Both the position numbers and the translations under genes were made by a program. The notes beneath the pieces are model-generated. The model was given only the letters and a program-made list of their open reading frames with translations, made no database searches and was not told where the DNA came from. DNA of 43,530 nt from positions 144,063-187,592 of the forward strand of contig DKUB01000033.1 in NCBI GenBank assembly GCA_002490465.1. Direction: 5' to 3'. Shown piece after piece: positions 16,315 to 25,117 of this stretch; within the stretch, counting starts at the first letter, position 1; the number at the start of each line of letters is the position of its first letter. Source of the DNA: Lachnoclostridium sp. UBA7215 (lineage in GTDB: Bacteria > Bacillota > Clostridia > Lachnospirales > Lachnospiraceae).

Positions 16315-18168
16315 TTAACTTTTGCCCTTTTCTTGTTTCTGAAAGAAATTGACAACTTCACTGGCTGACCTCGCATTCATTTCCGGAATACTCAGCAGCT
16401 GTTCTACGGTCGCGCTGCGAATATCATCCAAGGAAGAAAAATGCCGCATTAATGCCTTGCGCCTTGTCTCTCCTATCGTTGGAATATCATCCAGAATCGA
16501 ATGAACCTGAGTCCTGCTCCGGATCTGTTTGTGGTATTCAATAGCAAAGCGGTGCGTCTCATCCTGAATTCTTGTTATCAAATGAAATCCCCGTCCATGT
16601 GTATCAATGGGAATTTCTTCATCCCGAAACAAAAGACCGCGTGTCCGATGCCTGTCATCCTTCACCATGCCGCATACCGGTATGGTTATATTTAGTTTTA
16701 ACAGAACTTTTTCTGCTACGTGAACCTGGCCCTTTCCCCCGTCCATAAAAATAATATCCGGCAGATGGCGAAAAGAATCCATCTCTGACAATCCCTCCCG
16801 CCTGCTATGTTCAAAACGCCGTGTCAGCAGTTCTTCCATGGCAGCATAGTCATCCGGTCCGGTAACAGAACGAATCCGAAATTTCCGGTAATCGTTCTTT
16901 TTTGCCTTTCCATCTTCAAATACAACCATAGAGCCGACCGTTTCAAATCCATTAATATTTGATATATCATAAGATTCTATGCGGGAAAGACCGGTAAGAC
17001 CGAGCAGTGACTGAATCTCCTCCACTGCCCCTATTGTTCTTGCCCTCTCTTCCTTGAGTTTCTCGGCATCCTTTGTTAAAACCAGATAGGCGTTCTGTTT
17101 TGCCAGCTCAAGCATCCTCTCCTTCTGCCCCCGCTTAGGAATCCTTGAATACACTTTACGCCCTCTTTTTTCAGAAAGCCATGCAAAAATCGCGTCTGCA
17201 TCATCTACCTCTTCTTCTGTCCATATTTCTTTGGGAATATAGGGCGTTCCGGCATACATTTGTTTGATAAATGCAGATATAACTGCGCTGTTTTCTTCCT
17301 CTTCCACGCCTGTCAGGTAAAAATAATCCCTGCCAAGCATCTTCCCTCCCCGAATAAAAAAGACCTGGACCACCGCCTCATCACCGCCTCTTGCCATGGC
17401 CACAATGTCTCTGTCCTCGTTATCATCCGAGGTAATTTTCTGTTTCTCTGTCACCTGACGCACGCTCTCTATCAAATCCCGGTAAGAAGCTGCTTTTTCA
17501 AACTGCATCCGCTCAGCAGCCCGGTTCATTTTTTCCGTCAGCTCACCAATAATCCCCTTGGTATCTCCCTGTAAAAACTTCAGCGCCTTGTCAAAATTAG
17601 CGCGGTACTCCTCCTGGGATACCGCACCCTGACATGGCGCCGGGCACTGGCCAATCTGATGATACAGACATGGACGCTCTTTCCCGATATCCTTAGGCAG
17701 TGACTTATGACAATTACGCAGTCCGAACAGCCGGTTAGCAAGCTCTATCGTATCACGTATCGCCCTTGAACTGATGAAAGGACCAAAATAGCGGCTGCCA
17801 TCCCTCTTCATTTCATGTGCCACAAAGAAGCGGGGAAAAGCCTCCTGCACGGTAGCCTTTAAAAACGGATATGCCTTACTGTCTTTCAGCATCGTGTTAT
17901 AACGGGGGCTATGCTCTTTAATCAAATTACATTCCAATACAAGAGCCTCAAGCTCACTATCCGTCACAATATACTCAAACCAGGCGATTCTGTCAATCAT
18001 CCGCTGTATTTTGGGCGTAACGCGGCGGCTTTTCTGAAAATACTGCCGGACACGGTTTTTCAGACTAATTGCTTTTCCCACATAAATAATCTCATCTGTT
18101 TTATCGTGCATCAGGTACACACCGGGTTTTTCCGGCAGCTTTCTGAGCTCTTCCTCCAGATTAAACAA
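16315..18168 (-). CDS. uvrC: UvrABC excinuclease subunit C
   Basis: Makes both incisions in nucleotide excision repair. The 617-aa protein has an N-terminal GIY-YIG nuclease (KPGVYLMHDKTDEIIYVGKA), a Cys-containing region RPCLYHQIGQCPAPC, a UVR helix pair (MNRAAERMQFEKAASYRDLIE), an RNase H-like second nuclease (RIESYDISNINGFETVGSMVVFEDG; DIIFMDGGKGQVHVA), and helix-hairpin-helix ends. The start is TTG at 18168, six bases after AGGAGGAG, which is itself coded in the last residues of ftsH. The genes overlap by 8 bases. Confidence 0.96.
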   Translation of the reverse strand: MFNLEEELRKLPEKPGVYLMHDKTDEIIYVGKAISLKNRVRQYFQKSRRVTPKIQRMIDRIAWFEYIVTDSELEALVLECNLIKEHSPRYNTMLKDSKAYPFLKATVQEAFPRFFVAHEMKRDGSRYFGPFISSRAIRDTIELANRLFGLRNCHKSLPKDIGKERPCLYHQIGQCPAPCQGAVSQEEYRANFDKALKFLQGDTKGIIGELTEKMNRAAERMQFEKAASYRDLIESVRQVTEKQKITSDDNEDRDIVAMARGGDEAVVQVFFIRGGKMLGRDYFYLTGVEEEENSAVISAFIKQMYAGTPYIPKEIWTEEEVDDADAIFAWLSEKRGRKVYSRIPKRGQKERMLELAKQNAYLVLTKDAEKLKEERARTIGAVEEIQSLLGLTGLSRIESYDISNINGFETVGSMVVFEDGKAKKNDYRKFRIRSVTGPDDYAAMEELLTRRFEHSRREGLSEMDSFRHLPDIIFMDGGKGQVHVAEKVLLKLNITIPVCGMVKDDRHRTRGLLFRDEEIPIDTHGRGFHLITRIQDETHRFAIEYHKQIRSRTQVHSILDDIPTIGETRRKALMRHFSSLDDIRSATVEQLLSIPEMNARSASEVVNFFQKQEKGKS

Positions 18169-20095
18169 GCGGCTCCTCCTGAGGGTTCTGTTCCTCTTCC
18201 CTTCCATCTGCGTTTTTTCGTTTCAGCTTAATACCGGTTGCCTCTTCAAAAATCTTAACAAATTCGTTTCCGGTAATTGTTTCTTTTTCAATCAGATGCG
18301 CAGCAAGCGTCTGCATCACCTCTTGATTTTCTTCTATAATTTTCTTTGCCTTTTCATGGCATTTATCTAAAATTTTCATTACTTCAACATCAATTTCACT
18401 CTCTGTCTTTTCCCCGCAATTTACAACCGGGCGCCCATCAAGATAACGGCTTTGTATTGTCTCAAGCCCCATCATGCCAAACCGCTCACTCATACCATAC
18501 TGCGTTACCATGGAACGGGCAATCTGCGTGGCTTTTTCAATATCATTGGATGCGCCTGTTGTCACATCATCAAACTGCACTTCCTCTGCTGCCCTTCCAC
18601 CTAATAATGTCGTAATCTCTGAGAGAAGCTCCTTCTTTTTCATCAGATATTTCTCTTCCTCCGGAACCTGCATAACATAACCGAGCGCCCCCATTGTACG
18701 GGGCACAATCGTAATTTTCTGTACAGGCTCCGTGTGCTTTAGAAGTGTCGTAACAAGTGCGTGTCCTATTTCATGATACGCAACAATCTGTTTCTCCTGC
18801 TTGCTGAGAATCCGGTCTTTTTTCTCCTTACCGGCCAGCACAACTTCAACAGCTTCAAACAAGTCCTTCTGGCTGACAACCTTCCGTCCGTCCTTTACTG
18901 CCATAATCGCCGCTTCATTCACCATATTGGCCAAATCGGCGCCGACTGCCCCGGACGTAGCCAGTGCAATCTCTTCCAAATCTACCGTATCATCCATTAA
19001 TACATCATGGGAATGCACTTTAAGCACATCCACGCGTCCCTTTAAATCCGGCTTCTCTACAATAATTCTCCTATCAAAACGCCCGGGCCTGAGAAGCGCC
19101 TTATCTAACACCTCCGGACGGTTTGTTGCCCCAAGGATAATAATTCCTTTTGAGGAGTCAAATCCATCCATCTCCGAGAGCAGCTGATTCAGCGTCTGCT
19201 CCCTCTCATCATTTCCGCCCCCGTACTGGCTGTCACGGCTCTTGCCAATAGCATCTATTTCATCAATAAAAATAATACAGGGCGCCATAGAAGTCGCCTG
19301 CTTAAACAAATCGCGGACACGGGATGCCCCTACTCCGACAAACATTTCCACAAAATCCGAACCGGACAGGGAGAAAAACGGCACCCCTGCCTCTCCCGCC
19401 AGCGCCTTGGCAAGCAGTGTCTTACCGGTTCCCGGAGGTCCGACAAGCAGCGCTCCTTTCGGAAGCCTTGCACCAATCTGCTTATATTTGCCGGGGTTTT
19501 TCAAAAAGTCCACAAGCTCTGTTAAAGACTCTTTTGCCTCTTCCTCCCCGGCCACATCTGCAAAAGTAACTCCCGTCTGTTTTTCCACATACATTTTGGC
19601 ATTGGATTTTCCTATGCCGCCCATAAGGCCGCCGCCTTTTGTCGCTGAGCGCATAAAAAACCACAACAGCAGCCACAATGCGGCAATCGGCAGCAAATAA
19701 GTAAGGAAAAATTCCAGAATTCCCGAACCGGATTTGGGAACCTCTGCGCTGAACTCAACTCCGTACTTATTTAACATATCCTGGACAAGGCTGGCGTCAT
19801 TGACATACCCGGTATAATATGTCACCGGCAGCATAGCAACCTTTTCTTCTGTCTTTGGTTCTATATAAATCAGATTACTCTTAAAAATAACTTTTGCTAT
19901 TTCGTCCTTTTTCATCATTTCAATGAATTTGGTATAGGTAATCTCTTTTTCTGTATTCCTCTGTATCTCTGCATTTAAAAACACGATCAGGCACATCGCA
20001 AAAACAGCAGCTACAATACAGACAATAATGTTCATCCGGTTTCGCTTTTTCTGGTTCGGGTCCTGATTCGGTTTATTGTTCTGATTCAAATCCAT
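18161..20095 (-). CDS. ftsH: ATP-dependent zinc metalloprotease FtsH
   Basis: Membrane-anchored AAA+ protease for quality control of membrane and regulatory proteins. The 644-aa protein has a first membrane helix (about residues 21-40), an outer domain of about 75 residues, a second helix (ILEFFLTYLLPIAALWLLLW), then Walker A GPPGTGKTLLAKA, Walker B IIFIDEIDAIG, second region of homology ATNRPEVLDKALLRPGRFDR, and the zinc site YHEIGHALV. The C terminus is rich in Lys and Glu. ATG at 20095 gives the usual family N terminus; a longer frame to 20176 has no good ribosome site. It leads uvrC and ygiQ. Confidence 0.96.
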   Translation of the reverse strand: MDLNQNNKPNQDPNQKKRNRMNIIVCIVAAVFAMCLIVFLNAEIQRNTEKEITYTKFIEMMKKDEIAKVIFKSNLIYIEPKTEEKVAMLPVTYYTGYVNDASLVQDMLNKYGVEFSAEVPKSGSGILEFFLTYLLPIAALWLLLWFFMRSATKGGGLMGGIGKSNAKMYVEKQTGVTFADVAGEEEAKESLTELVDFLKNPGKYKQIGARLPKGALLVGPPGTGKTLLAKALAGEAGVPFFSLSGSDFVEMFVGVGASRVRDLFKQATSMAPCIIFIDEIDAIGKSRDSQYGGGNDEREQTLNQLLSEMDGFDSSKGIIILGATNRPEVLDKALLRPGRFDRRIIVEKPDLKGRVDVLKVHSHDVLMDDTVDLEEIALATSGAVGADLANMVNEAAIMAVKDGRKVVSQKDLFEAVEVVLAGKEKKDRILSKQEKQIVAYHEIGHALVTTLLKHTEPVQKITIVPRTMGALGYVMQVPEEEKYLMKKKELLSEITTLLGGRAAEEVQFDDVTTGASNDIEKATQIARSMVTQYGMSERFGMMGLETIQSRYLDGRPVVNCGEKTESEIDVEVMKILDKCHEKAKKIIEENQEVMQTLAAHLIEKETITGNEFVKIFEEATGIKLKRKNADGREEEQNPQEEPLV

Positions 20096-20185
20096 CGGTT
20101 TATTATCCTTTCTATAAGTGCGTTTTCTCTTAGAGCATGGCATACTTATATAGCGTATTTTCCTCCGAACCGCCACTAATTATTA

Positions 20186-20214
20186 AGTATAAAAGATTTT
20201 TGTCTATAAATCAA
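20186..20214 (-). promoter_or_regulatory. Promoter for ftsH-uvrC-ygiQ
   Basis: TTGATT (20209-20214), 17 bases, TATACT (20186-20191) on the minus strand, about 90 bases before the ftsH ATG. Confidence 0.65.
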
Positions 20215-20332
20215 TGAAAAGTGTGTGAAAGAATGATGAATTTCTCTTTTTAGGCGGAGATATTGCACTGTTCCTGCCCGGTGCAACACTCCCAACGAAA
20301 AATAAATTGTCCTATGATTCTGAATTTGCCCC

Positions 20333-20361
20333 TTGAAACCATTATCCAAAAAGGGTATACT
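20333..20361 (+). promoter_or_regulatory. Promoter for pyrG
   Basis: TTGAAA (20333-20338), 17 bases, TATACT (20356-20361). The leader is only about 50 bases and contains no terminator hairpin. The CTP-sensitive attenuation described for Bacillus pyrG is therefore not visible here. Confidence 0.7.
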
Positions 20362-20418
20362 GATGCTGTATGTTTTGTGACAGATTAACGTGAACGGAAA
20401 GAGAAATGGAGGAATATT

Positions 20419-22032
20419 TTGGCTGTAAAATACGTATTTGTAACCGGCGGTGTTGTTTCCGGCCTTGGAAAGGGAATTACTGCCGCCTCTTTAGGCAGAC
20501 TTTTGAAAATGCGCGGCTACAGTGTCACGATGCAAAAGTTTGACCCCTATATTAACATTGACCCCGGCACGATGAATCCGATTCAACACGGTGAAGTGTT
20601 CGTGACAGATGACGGAGCCGAGACAGATTTAGACCTCGGACACTATGAGCGCTTTATTGATGAGAGCCTGACAAAACAGAGTAACGTCACAACGGGTAAA
20701 GTCTACTGGTCCGTTCTTTCTAAGGAACGCCGCGGCGATTACGGCGGCGGGACCGTACAGGTCATACCACATATAACAAATGAGCTGAAAAACCGTTTTT
20801 ACCGGAATGACGGCTGTAAAGAAACACAAATTGCTATTATTGAAGTCGGCGGGACCGTGGGTGATATTGAAAGCCAGCCTTTTTTAGAAGCAATCCGCCA
20901 ATTCCAGCTGGACGTAGGACATGAGAATGCGATTCTTATCCATGTCACTCTTGTGCCCTATCTCAAAGCATCACAGGAACTAAAATCAAAACCAACACAG
21001 GCCAGTGTAAAAGAGCTGCAGGGTATGGGAATCCAGCCTGACATCATTGTATGCCGCACGGAGGTGCCATTGGATAAGGCAATCCGCGACAAGATTTCCC
21101 TTTTTTGCAACGTACCGGCAAATCAGGTAATTCAAAACCTGGACGTTGAGACATTATATGAAGTTCCTCTCGCCATGGAGAAAGAGAACCTTGCCCAGAC
21201 CGTGTGCCAATGCCTGAAACTTGACTGCCCGGAACCGGATATCCGCTTCTGGGAAGAAATGGTAGATTCCATAAAGCATTTAAATAAGGAAGTAACAGTT
21301 GCCCTTGTAGGTAAATATACGGCTCTCCACGATGCCTATATCAGCGTTGTCGAGGCCTTAAAGCACGGTGGCTTTGCACATAACGCACAAGTAAATATTA
21401 AATGGATTAATTCAGAAGAATTGTCCGATGACAATGCAGCCGAAACCCTGCAGGATGTCAGCGGCATTCTTGTTCCGGGGGGATTTGGACACCGGGGCAT
21501 TGAGGGAAAAATAGCTGCTATCAAATACGCACGTGAGAACAATATACCGTTCCTCGGGCTCTGTCTCGGCATGCAGCTCTCTATTGTTGAATTTTCAAGA
21601 AATGTTATCGGTTGGAACGATGCACACAGTGCAGAATTAGACCCCTCTACCACCCATCCGGTCATTCATCTGATGCCGGACCAGGATGGCATTGAAGATA
21701 TCGGCGGCACACTGCGCCTCGGCTCCTATCCCTGTGAGCTCGCTGAAGGCAGTAAAGCGCGCGAGCTGTATGGACAGGATACCATTCATGAGAGACACCG
21801 CCACCGCTATGAGGTCAACAACTATTACCGCGATGACTTGGAGAAACACGGGATGTCCCTGTGCGGGCTCTCTCCGGACGGACGCATTGTAGAAATGCTT
21901 GAAATACCAAACCACACATGGTTTATCGCCACGCAGGCCCATCCGGAATTTAAATCCCGGCCAAACCACCCGCACCCGCTCTTTGACGGATTTATCGAGG
22001 CAGCTATGAAACAGGCCGGAATCCTCAACTAG
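20419..22032 (+). CDS. pyrG: CTP synthase PyrG
   Basis: Aminates UTP to CTP using ATP and glutamine. In 537 aa: N-terminal synthetase KYVFVTGGVVSGLGKGI, QKFDPYINIDPGTM, HGEVFVTDDGAETDLDLGHYERF and EVGGTVGDIES. The C-terminal class I glutaminase starts near 290 and has GGFG, the nucleophile in GLCLGMQ, and the His-Glu pair in HPEFKSRP. The start is TTG at 20419, six bases after GGAGG. No ATG is available before the conserved N terminus. Confidence 0.97.
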   Translation: MAVKYVFVTGGVVSGLGKGITAASLGRLLKMRGYSVTMQKFDPYINIDPGTMNPIQHGEVFVTDDGAETDLDLGHYERFIDESLTKQSNVTTGKVYWSVLSKERRGDYGGGTVQVIPHITNELKNRFYRNDGCKETQIAIIEVGGTVGDIESQPFLEAIRQFQLDVGHENAILIHVTLVPYLKASQELKSKPTQASVKELQGMGIQPDIIVCRTEVPLDKAIRDKISLFCNVPANQVIQNLDVETLYEVPLAMEKENLAQTVCQCLKLDCPEPDIRFWEEMVDSIKHLNKEVTVALVGKYTALHDAYISVVEALKHGGFAHNAQVNIKWINSEELSDDNAAETLQDVSGILVPGGFGHRGIEGKIAAIKYARENNIPFLGLCLGMQLSIVEFSRNVIGWNDAHSAELDPSTTHPVIHLMPDQDGIEDIGGTLRLGSYPCELAEGSKARELYGQDTIHERHRHRYEVNNYYRDDLEKHGMSLCGLSPDGRIVEMLEIPNHTWFIATQAHPEFKSRPNHPHPLFDGFIEAAMKQAGILN

Positions 22033-22044
22033 CCCGCTTAATAA

Positions 22045-24192
22045 TTAAGCGTTGCTGCTGCGAAGAAGCCAGACACCGGCACCGGCCAGTGCAAGAACGG
22101 CCAGAACACCGACGGTAATCCAGAGGGCTTTTGTATTGCCAGCCCCATCTGCTGTCTCTTTAATAACGGCAATATACTGAATCGAATCAGTATCTGCAGA
22201 ATATAACGCATCATCTACGGTCACGGATAACTCCGTGGCCGTTTCTGTTTCCGCCTCATAGGAATACAGCGATACTTCTTTTCCTTTTGCACTATTACCA
22301 AGGGGAACATACAGCCGGTATCCGCTTTCCGGCGTTGACTTATCCGACATAGAATATACAGTAAGCTCTGATTCCTCACAGCCTGTTTTTTTCATAATAT
22401 CCCCGAATATCTCCTCTTGCTTTCCCATCTCTTCTACGTTCAGAACGGGAGATGGACTGCTCCACTTCTCTGCCCCGTAATCTGCTGTTATAAATATTCC
22501 GGTAGCAGCATCCACTGCCGCAAGTTTCCCGCCTCTGGCATTTTCACCCATAACGGCATTTCCCAGTGTGGACAAATCACACCCTTCCCCACTGACAGTC
22601 ACATCCATTTTGTCCGTCTGCGACAGCACGCCCACAGAGCGCATGGCAATAATCTTTGCCAGATTGGGAAGCGCTCTCACCAAATCTTCCGGCTGCCTCG
22701 TCCGGTTGAGATAGGAGACATTTTCGGCCAGTTCTTCTGCGGCCGCCTCTTCCAGGGCAGGCTGCATTTTTTCTATATAACTGTTAAACCAGGCCGGCTC
22801 ATAGCTTTTTCCCCGAGCCGTTGTTCCTCCCAGAGCTGCTATTTTCGTACATTCCCTTATGTAACCGTGGTATTTCTCCATCAGGGCAGTATTTTGATAT
22901 ATCACATAAAACAAAGGGAACTGGGAATAAATTTCCTCTGCCGACAACGGAGTGGCACCAAAGAATCTTTCATCGCCCCCTTTATACATCATATCTATAT
23001 CAAAATTGGCGGTGAGCTCGGAAGTACTTGGATAATAACACCCAAAACTCAAATCATAGTCCCATGGCAGAATCACTGCCTTTCCATTATCATCTACATA
23101 AAGCCCATAATTGTGCTGCTCCACAAACATATCATCCAGCTGCACAAGAAAGCTGTGAGTGGCAAAATAGCACACTACCTCGTCCACATCCATAATTTCA
23201 TTTAACAGCTCTATGTATTTTTCACTGTTCACATCCAGCGCCGTCCCATCAAATGCCTTCCCACTGGCCAGCTGGTTCAATTTTTTCTGCCAGACAAGCA
23301 CAGTAGGAAGAGTCTGGGCCACATCCTGCAGCGTATCCTCATCTTCCTCCCACAGGTAACTGCTGTCCTCCAGGATGCCCGAAGCGTGATAAATCCCATT
23401 TTTGTCCTGCTTTAACACCGTACTCAAATCGAAGCTCCCATCTTCACGGCAAAAACGGTCAAGGCGCTCATCATACACCAGCGCTGTATTTTCCGGCTTT
23501 GTTATATATTCACCGACTTCTTTTCTCTTTATCTTCTGATGCTTTGCCACAAGCGCCTGGTCAAGCCCCTCCACCATAAAATAAACGCCATAATACGCAT
23601 CGTTTATATAAAGTTTTGCAATGCCATACTGCGGAGCAGGCAAACCCATTTCAGACAGAAGCTTCAGCGAAAAAAATTCACGCATCATGGACTTATCAAA
23701 GAAAAAATTATTAAAACTGATTTTCTTGCAGCCATAAAAGTTCTGATTTTCCCCGTATTTTTCTTCTTTGACATATTTTCCAAAATTTATTGTAAAAGAA
23801 AACCTGTCATTTCCAATTTCAGTAAATGTGTGCTCAAGAGTATAACTCCCTTTTGTCTTGAGACCGGCATAACCTATACTCTCATCCCCGATATGTACGC
23901 TGTTTGTCATAACAGACGGTTTCTGGTCTGCATTCTGAAGCAGATAATTCAGATTATTTTCATCAATTTCTATCTTCACAACCTGAATCTCATCCTCTAA
24001 AAAGAAACGGGCATACTCCCCATCTTTTGGATTTCTTTGCATATCCATATCAATCTTATAAGACTCCGGCGGCGTTTCACGGAGCATCGCCTTTGTAATT
24101 GTATCTGCTGTCGTGCCATGTGCCTGTACAGGAACAGACATGCACAGCATCCCCATTACACCCCCCAAAAATAAAACCACTCTCTTTATCAT
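22045..24192 (-). CDS. CotH-family secreted protein with C-terminal membrane anchor
   Basis: A 715-aa exported protein with an N-terminal signal peptide (to about residue 24, VQAHG) and a single C-terminal helix (ALWITVGVLAVLALAGAGVWLL) before a short basic end, so it should face outward, anchored in the membrane. The middle matches the CotH family of spore-coat and surface kinases: LKTKGSYTLEH, KKISFNNFFFDKSMMREF, GLPAPQYGIAKLYINDAYYGVYFMVE, and the acidic LPWDYDLSFG near 377. CotH kinases phosphorylate coat proteins in Bacillus; the substrate here is unknown. Its ATG overlaps the trpF stop by 4 bases. Confidence 0.9.
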   Translation of the reverse strand: MIKRVVLFLGGVMGMLCMSVPVQAHGTTADTITKAMLRETPPESYKIDMDMQRNPKDGEYARFFLEDEIQVVKIEIDENNLNYLLQNADQKPSVMTNSVHIGDESIGYAGLKTKGSYTLEHTFTEIGNDRFSFTINFGKYVKEEKYGENQNFYGCKKISFNNFFFDKSMMREFFSLKLLSEMGLPAPQYGIAKLYINDAYYGVYFMVEGLDQALVAKHQKIKRKEVGEYITKPENTALVYDERLDRFCREDGSFDLSTVLKQDKNGIYHASGILEDSSYLWEEDEDTLQDVAQTLPTVLVWQKKLNQLASGKAFDGTALDVNSEKYIELLNEIMDVDEVVCYFATHSFLVQLDDMFVEQHNYGLYVDDNGKAVILPWDYDLSFGCYYPSTSELTANFDIDMMYKGGDERFFGATPLSAEEIYSQFPLFYVIYQNTALMEKYHGYIRECTKIAALGGTTARGKSYEPAWFNSYIEKMQPALEEAAAEELAENVSYLNRTRQPEDLVRALPNLAKIIAMRSVGVLSQTDKMDVTVSGEGCDLSTLGNAVMGENARGGKLAAVDAATGIFITADYGAEKWSSPSPVLNVEEMGKQEEIFGDIMKKTGCEESELTVYSMSDKSTPESGYRLYVPLGNSAKGKEVSLYSYEAETETATELSVTVDDALYSADTDSIQYIAVIKETADGAGNTKALWITVGVLAVLALAGAGVWLLRSSNA

Positions 24193-24830
24193 CTGTTGTC
24201 CCTCCTCCCGGCACTTTCCTCTCCTGTTCCACGTACCGCTCTGACAAACGCCTGAATTTTGTCCCTGTCTTTCCCCAGCCCGGATTCTCTTTCTACCCCG
24301 GAGCTTGTGTCCACACCGTCTACATCAGTTACTTGCAGCGCCTCAGCTACATTGGACGGGTCCAGACCGCCCGCCAGCATCCTGAGCTTACCTGTACCCG
24401 GGAGCTCCCGCAGCATCGACCAGTCAAAAGCCTTTCCACTTCCCGGAATCTGGGCATCAAAGACAAAACCGACGACAGCATCACTGGCTCTGAAACGTTC
24501 AAACTCTGTTAAATCCTTTCCATTAAAAGCCTTCCACACTGGCAGCGGCATATCCGCCAGCAAATCATCCGAAATATCCCCATGAATCTGTACCAGGTCA
24601 AAACCGGCCTGTGCAATAATCTTTAGCTGCTCCCTGTCGGGACTTACCGTTACCGCCACTTTCCTGACAGACGGATCCAGCCCCTCCATAAGACGCACTG
24701 CCCGCTCTGTTGATATATTCCTTTTGCTTTTCGGATAAAACTGGACAAAGCCGGCGTAATCCACGCCGGCTTCATTCAAATACCCCACTTCTTCTTCAGT
24801 TGTAATCCCACATATCTTAATTTTTGCCAT
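24189..24830 (-). CDS. trpF: Phosphoribosylanthranilate isomerase TrpF
   Basis: Third step of tryptophan synthesis, an Amadori rearrangement in a TIM barrel of about 213 aa. The family motifs are KICGITTEEEV at the N terminus, GFVQFYPKSKRNIS, VQIHGDI, LAGGLDPSNVAEAL and VDGVDTSSGVERESGLGKD. The annotated ATG (24830) follows GGAGG by 13 bases, which is long; an ATT at 24839 would fit spacing better but is a rare start. No other trp gene is nearby. It has its own promoter and is coupled to the CotH-like gene by an ATGA overlap, an odd partnership. Confidence 0.92.
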   Translation of the reverse strand: MAKIKICGITTEEEVGYLNEAGVDYAGFVQFYPKSKRNISTERAVRLMEGLDPSVRKVAVTVSPDREQLKIIAQAGFDLVQIHGDISDDLLADMPLPVWKAFNGKDLTEFERFRASDAVVGFVFDAQIPGSGKAFDWSMLRELPGTGKLRMLAGGLDPSNVAEALQVTDVDGVDTSSGVERESGLGKDRDKIQAFVRAVRGTGEESAGRRDNR

Positions 24831-24872
24831 TGCAACAATGTAACCTCCATCCGGACATCTCAGTATATCTCT

Positions 24873-24901
24873 ATAGTAACATTCCATTCCAGCCTTGTCC
24901 A
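24873..24901 (-). promoter_or_regulatory. Promoter for trpF-cotH
   Basis: TGGACA (24896-24901), 17 bases, TACTAT (24873-24878), with an extended -10 TG. It separates trpF from the feo operon upstream. Confidence 0.5.
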
Positions 24902-24930
24902 GACGTTTTCTGCCTATTAGTTACAGCACG

Positions 24931-24960
24931 CTGTCACTAATAAACTTCCATTAGTGACAG
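24931..24960 (-). other. Perfect hairpin at the end of the feo operon
   Basis: CTGTCACTAAT and ATTAGTGACAG pair over 11 bases with an 8-base loop. The left arm (minus strand) contains the stop codon of the small Cys protein. There is no T tail, so it is a 3'-end stabiliser or a factor-dependent terminator. A similar CTGTAACTAAT follows at 24916-24926. Confidence 0.6.
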
Positions 24961-25082
24961 CGGGAACATTTTCCGCAATCCCCGCCACAGGACCCCTTAC
25001 CGCTTTTTTTACTTCTATACATACTGTATACAGCAGCCCCGACAAGAGCTGTCACAATCACACAAACTACAACTGTCCCCAT
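24951..25082 (-). CDS. FeoB-associated Cys-rich membrane protein
   Basis: A 43-aa protein: one N-terminal membrane helix (TVVVCVIVTALVGAAVYSMY), then a basic stretch and a Cys/Gly tail (SCGGDCGKCSRCH). Small proteins of this design are commonly annotated next to feoB in Firmicutes and may help handle or sense ferrous iron. ATG at 25082 has AAAGGA upstream; the longer frame overlaps feoB and is not credible. It is the last gene of the feo operon, 35 bases after feoB. Confidence 0.85.
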   Translation of the reverse strand: MGTVVVCVIVTALVGAAVYSMYRSKKSGKGSCGGDCGKCSRCH

Positions 25083-25117
25083 CTTCTTTTCCTTTCCAAT
25101 TCGATTTATGATAGTAA

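Noticed and set aside
20368..20418. CTP-sensitive attenuator in the pyrG leader
   Set aside because: The leader is about 50 bases and holds no terminator hairpin with a T run, so the Bacillus-type mechanism is not supported.
22036..22052. Terminator between pyrG and the CotH-like gene
   Set aside because: A 7-bp hairpin is visible but has no T tail in either direction and overlaps the stop codon of the CotH-like gene; too weak to call.
22417..23205. 262-codon plus-strand frame
   Set aside because: Antisense to the CotH-like gene, rich in His, Cys and Ile with no family features or ribosome site.
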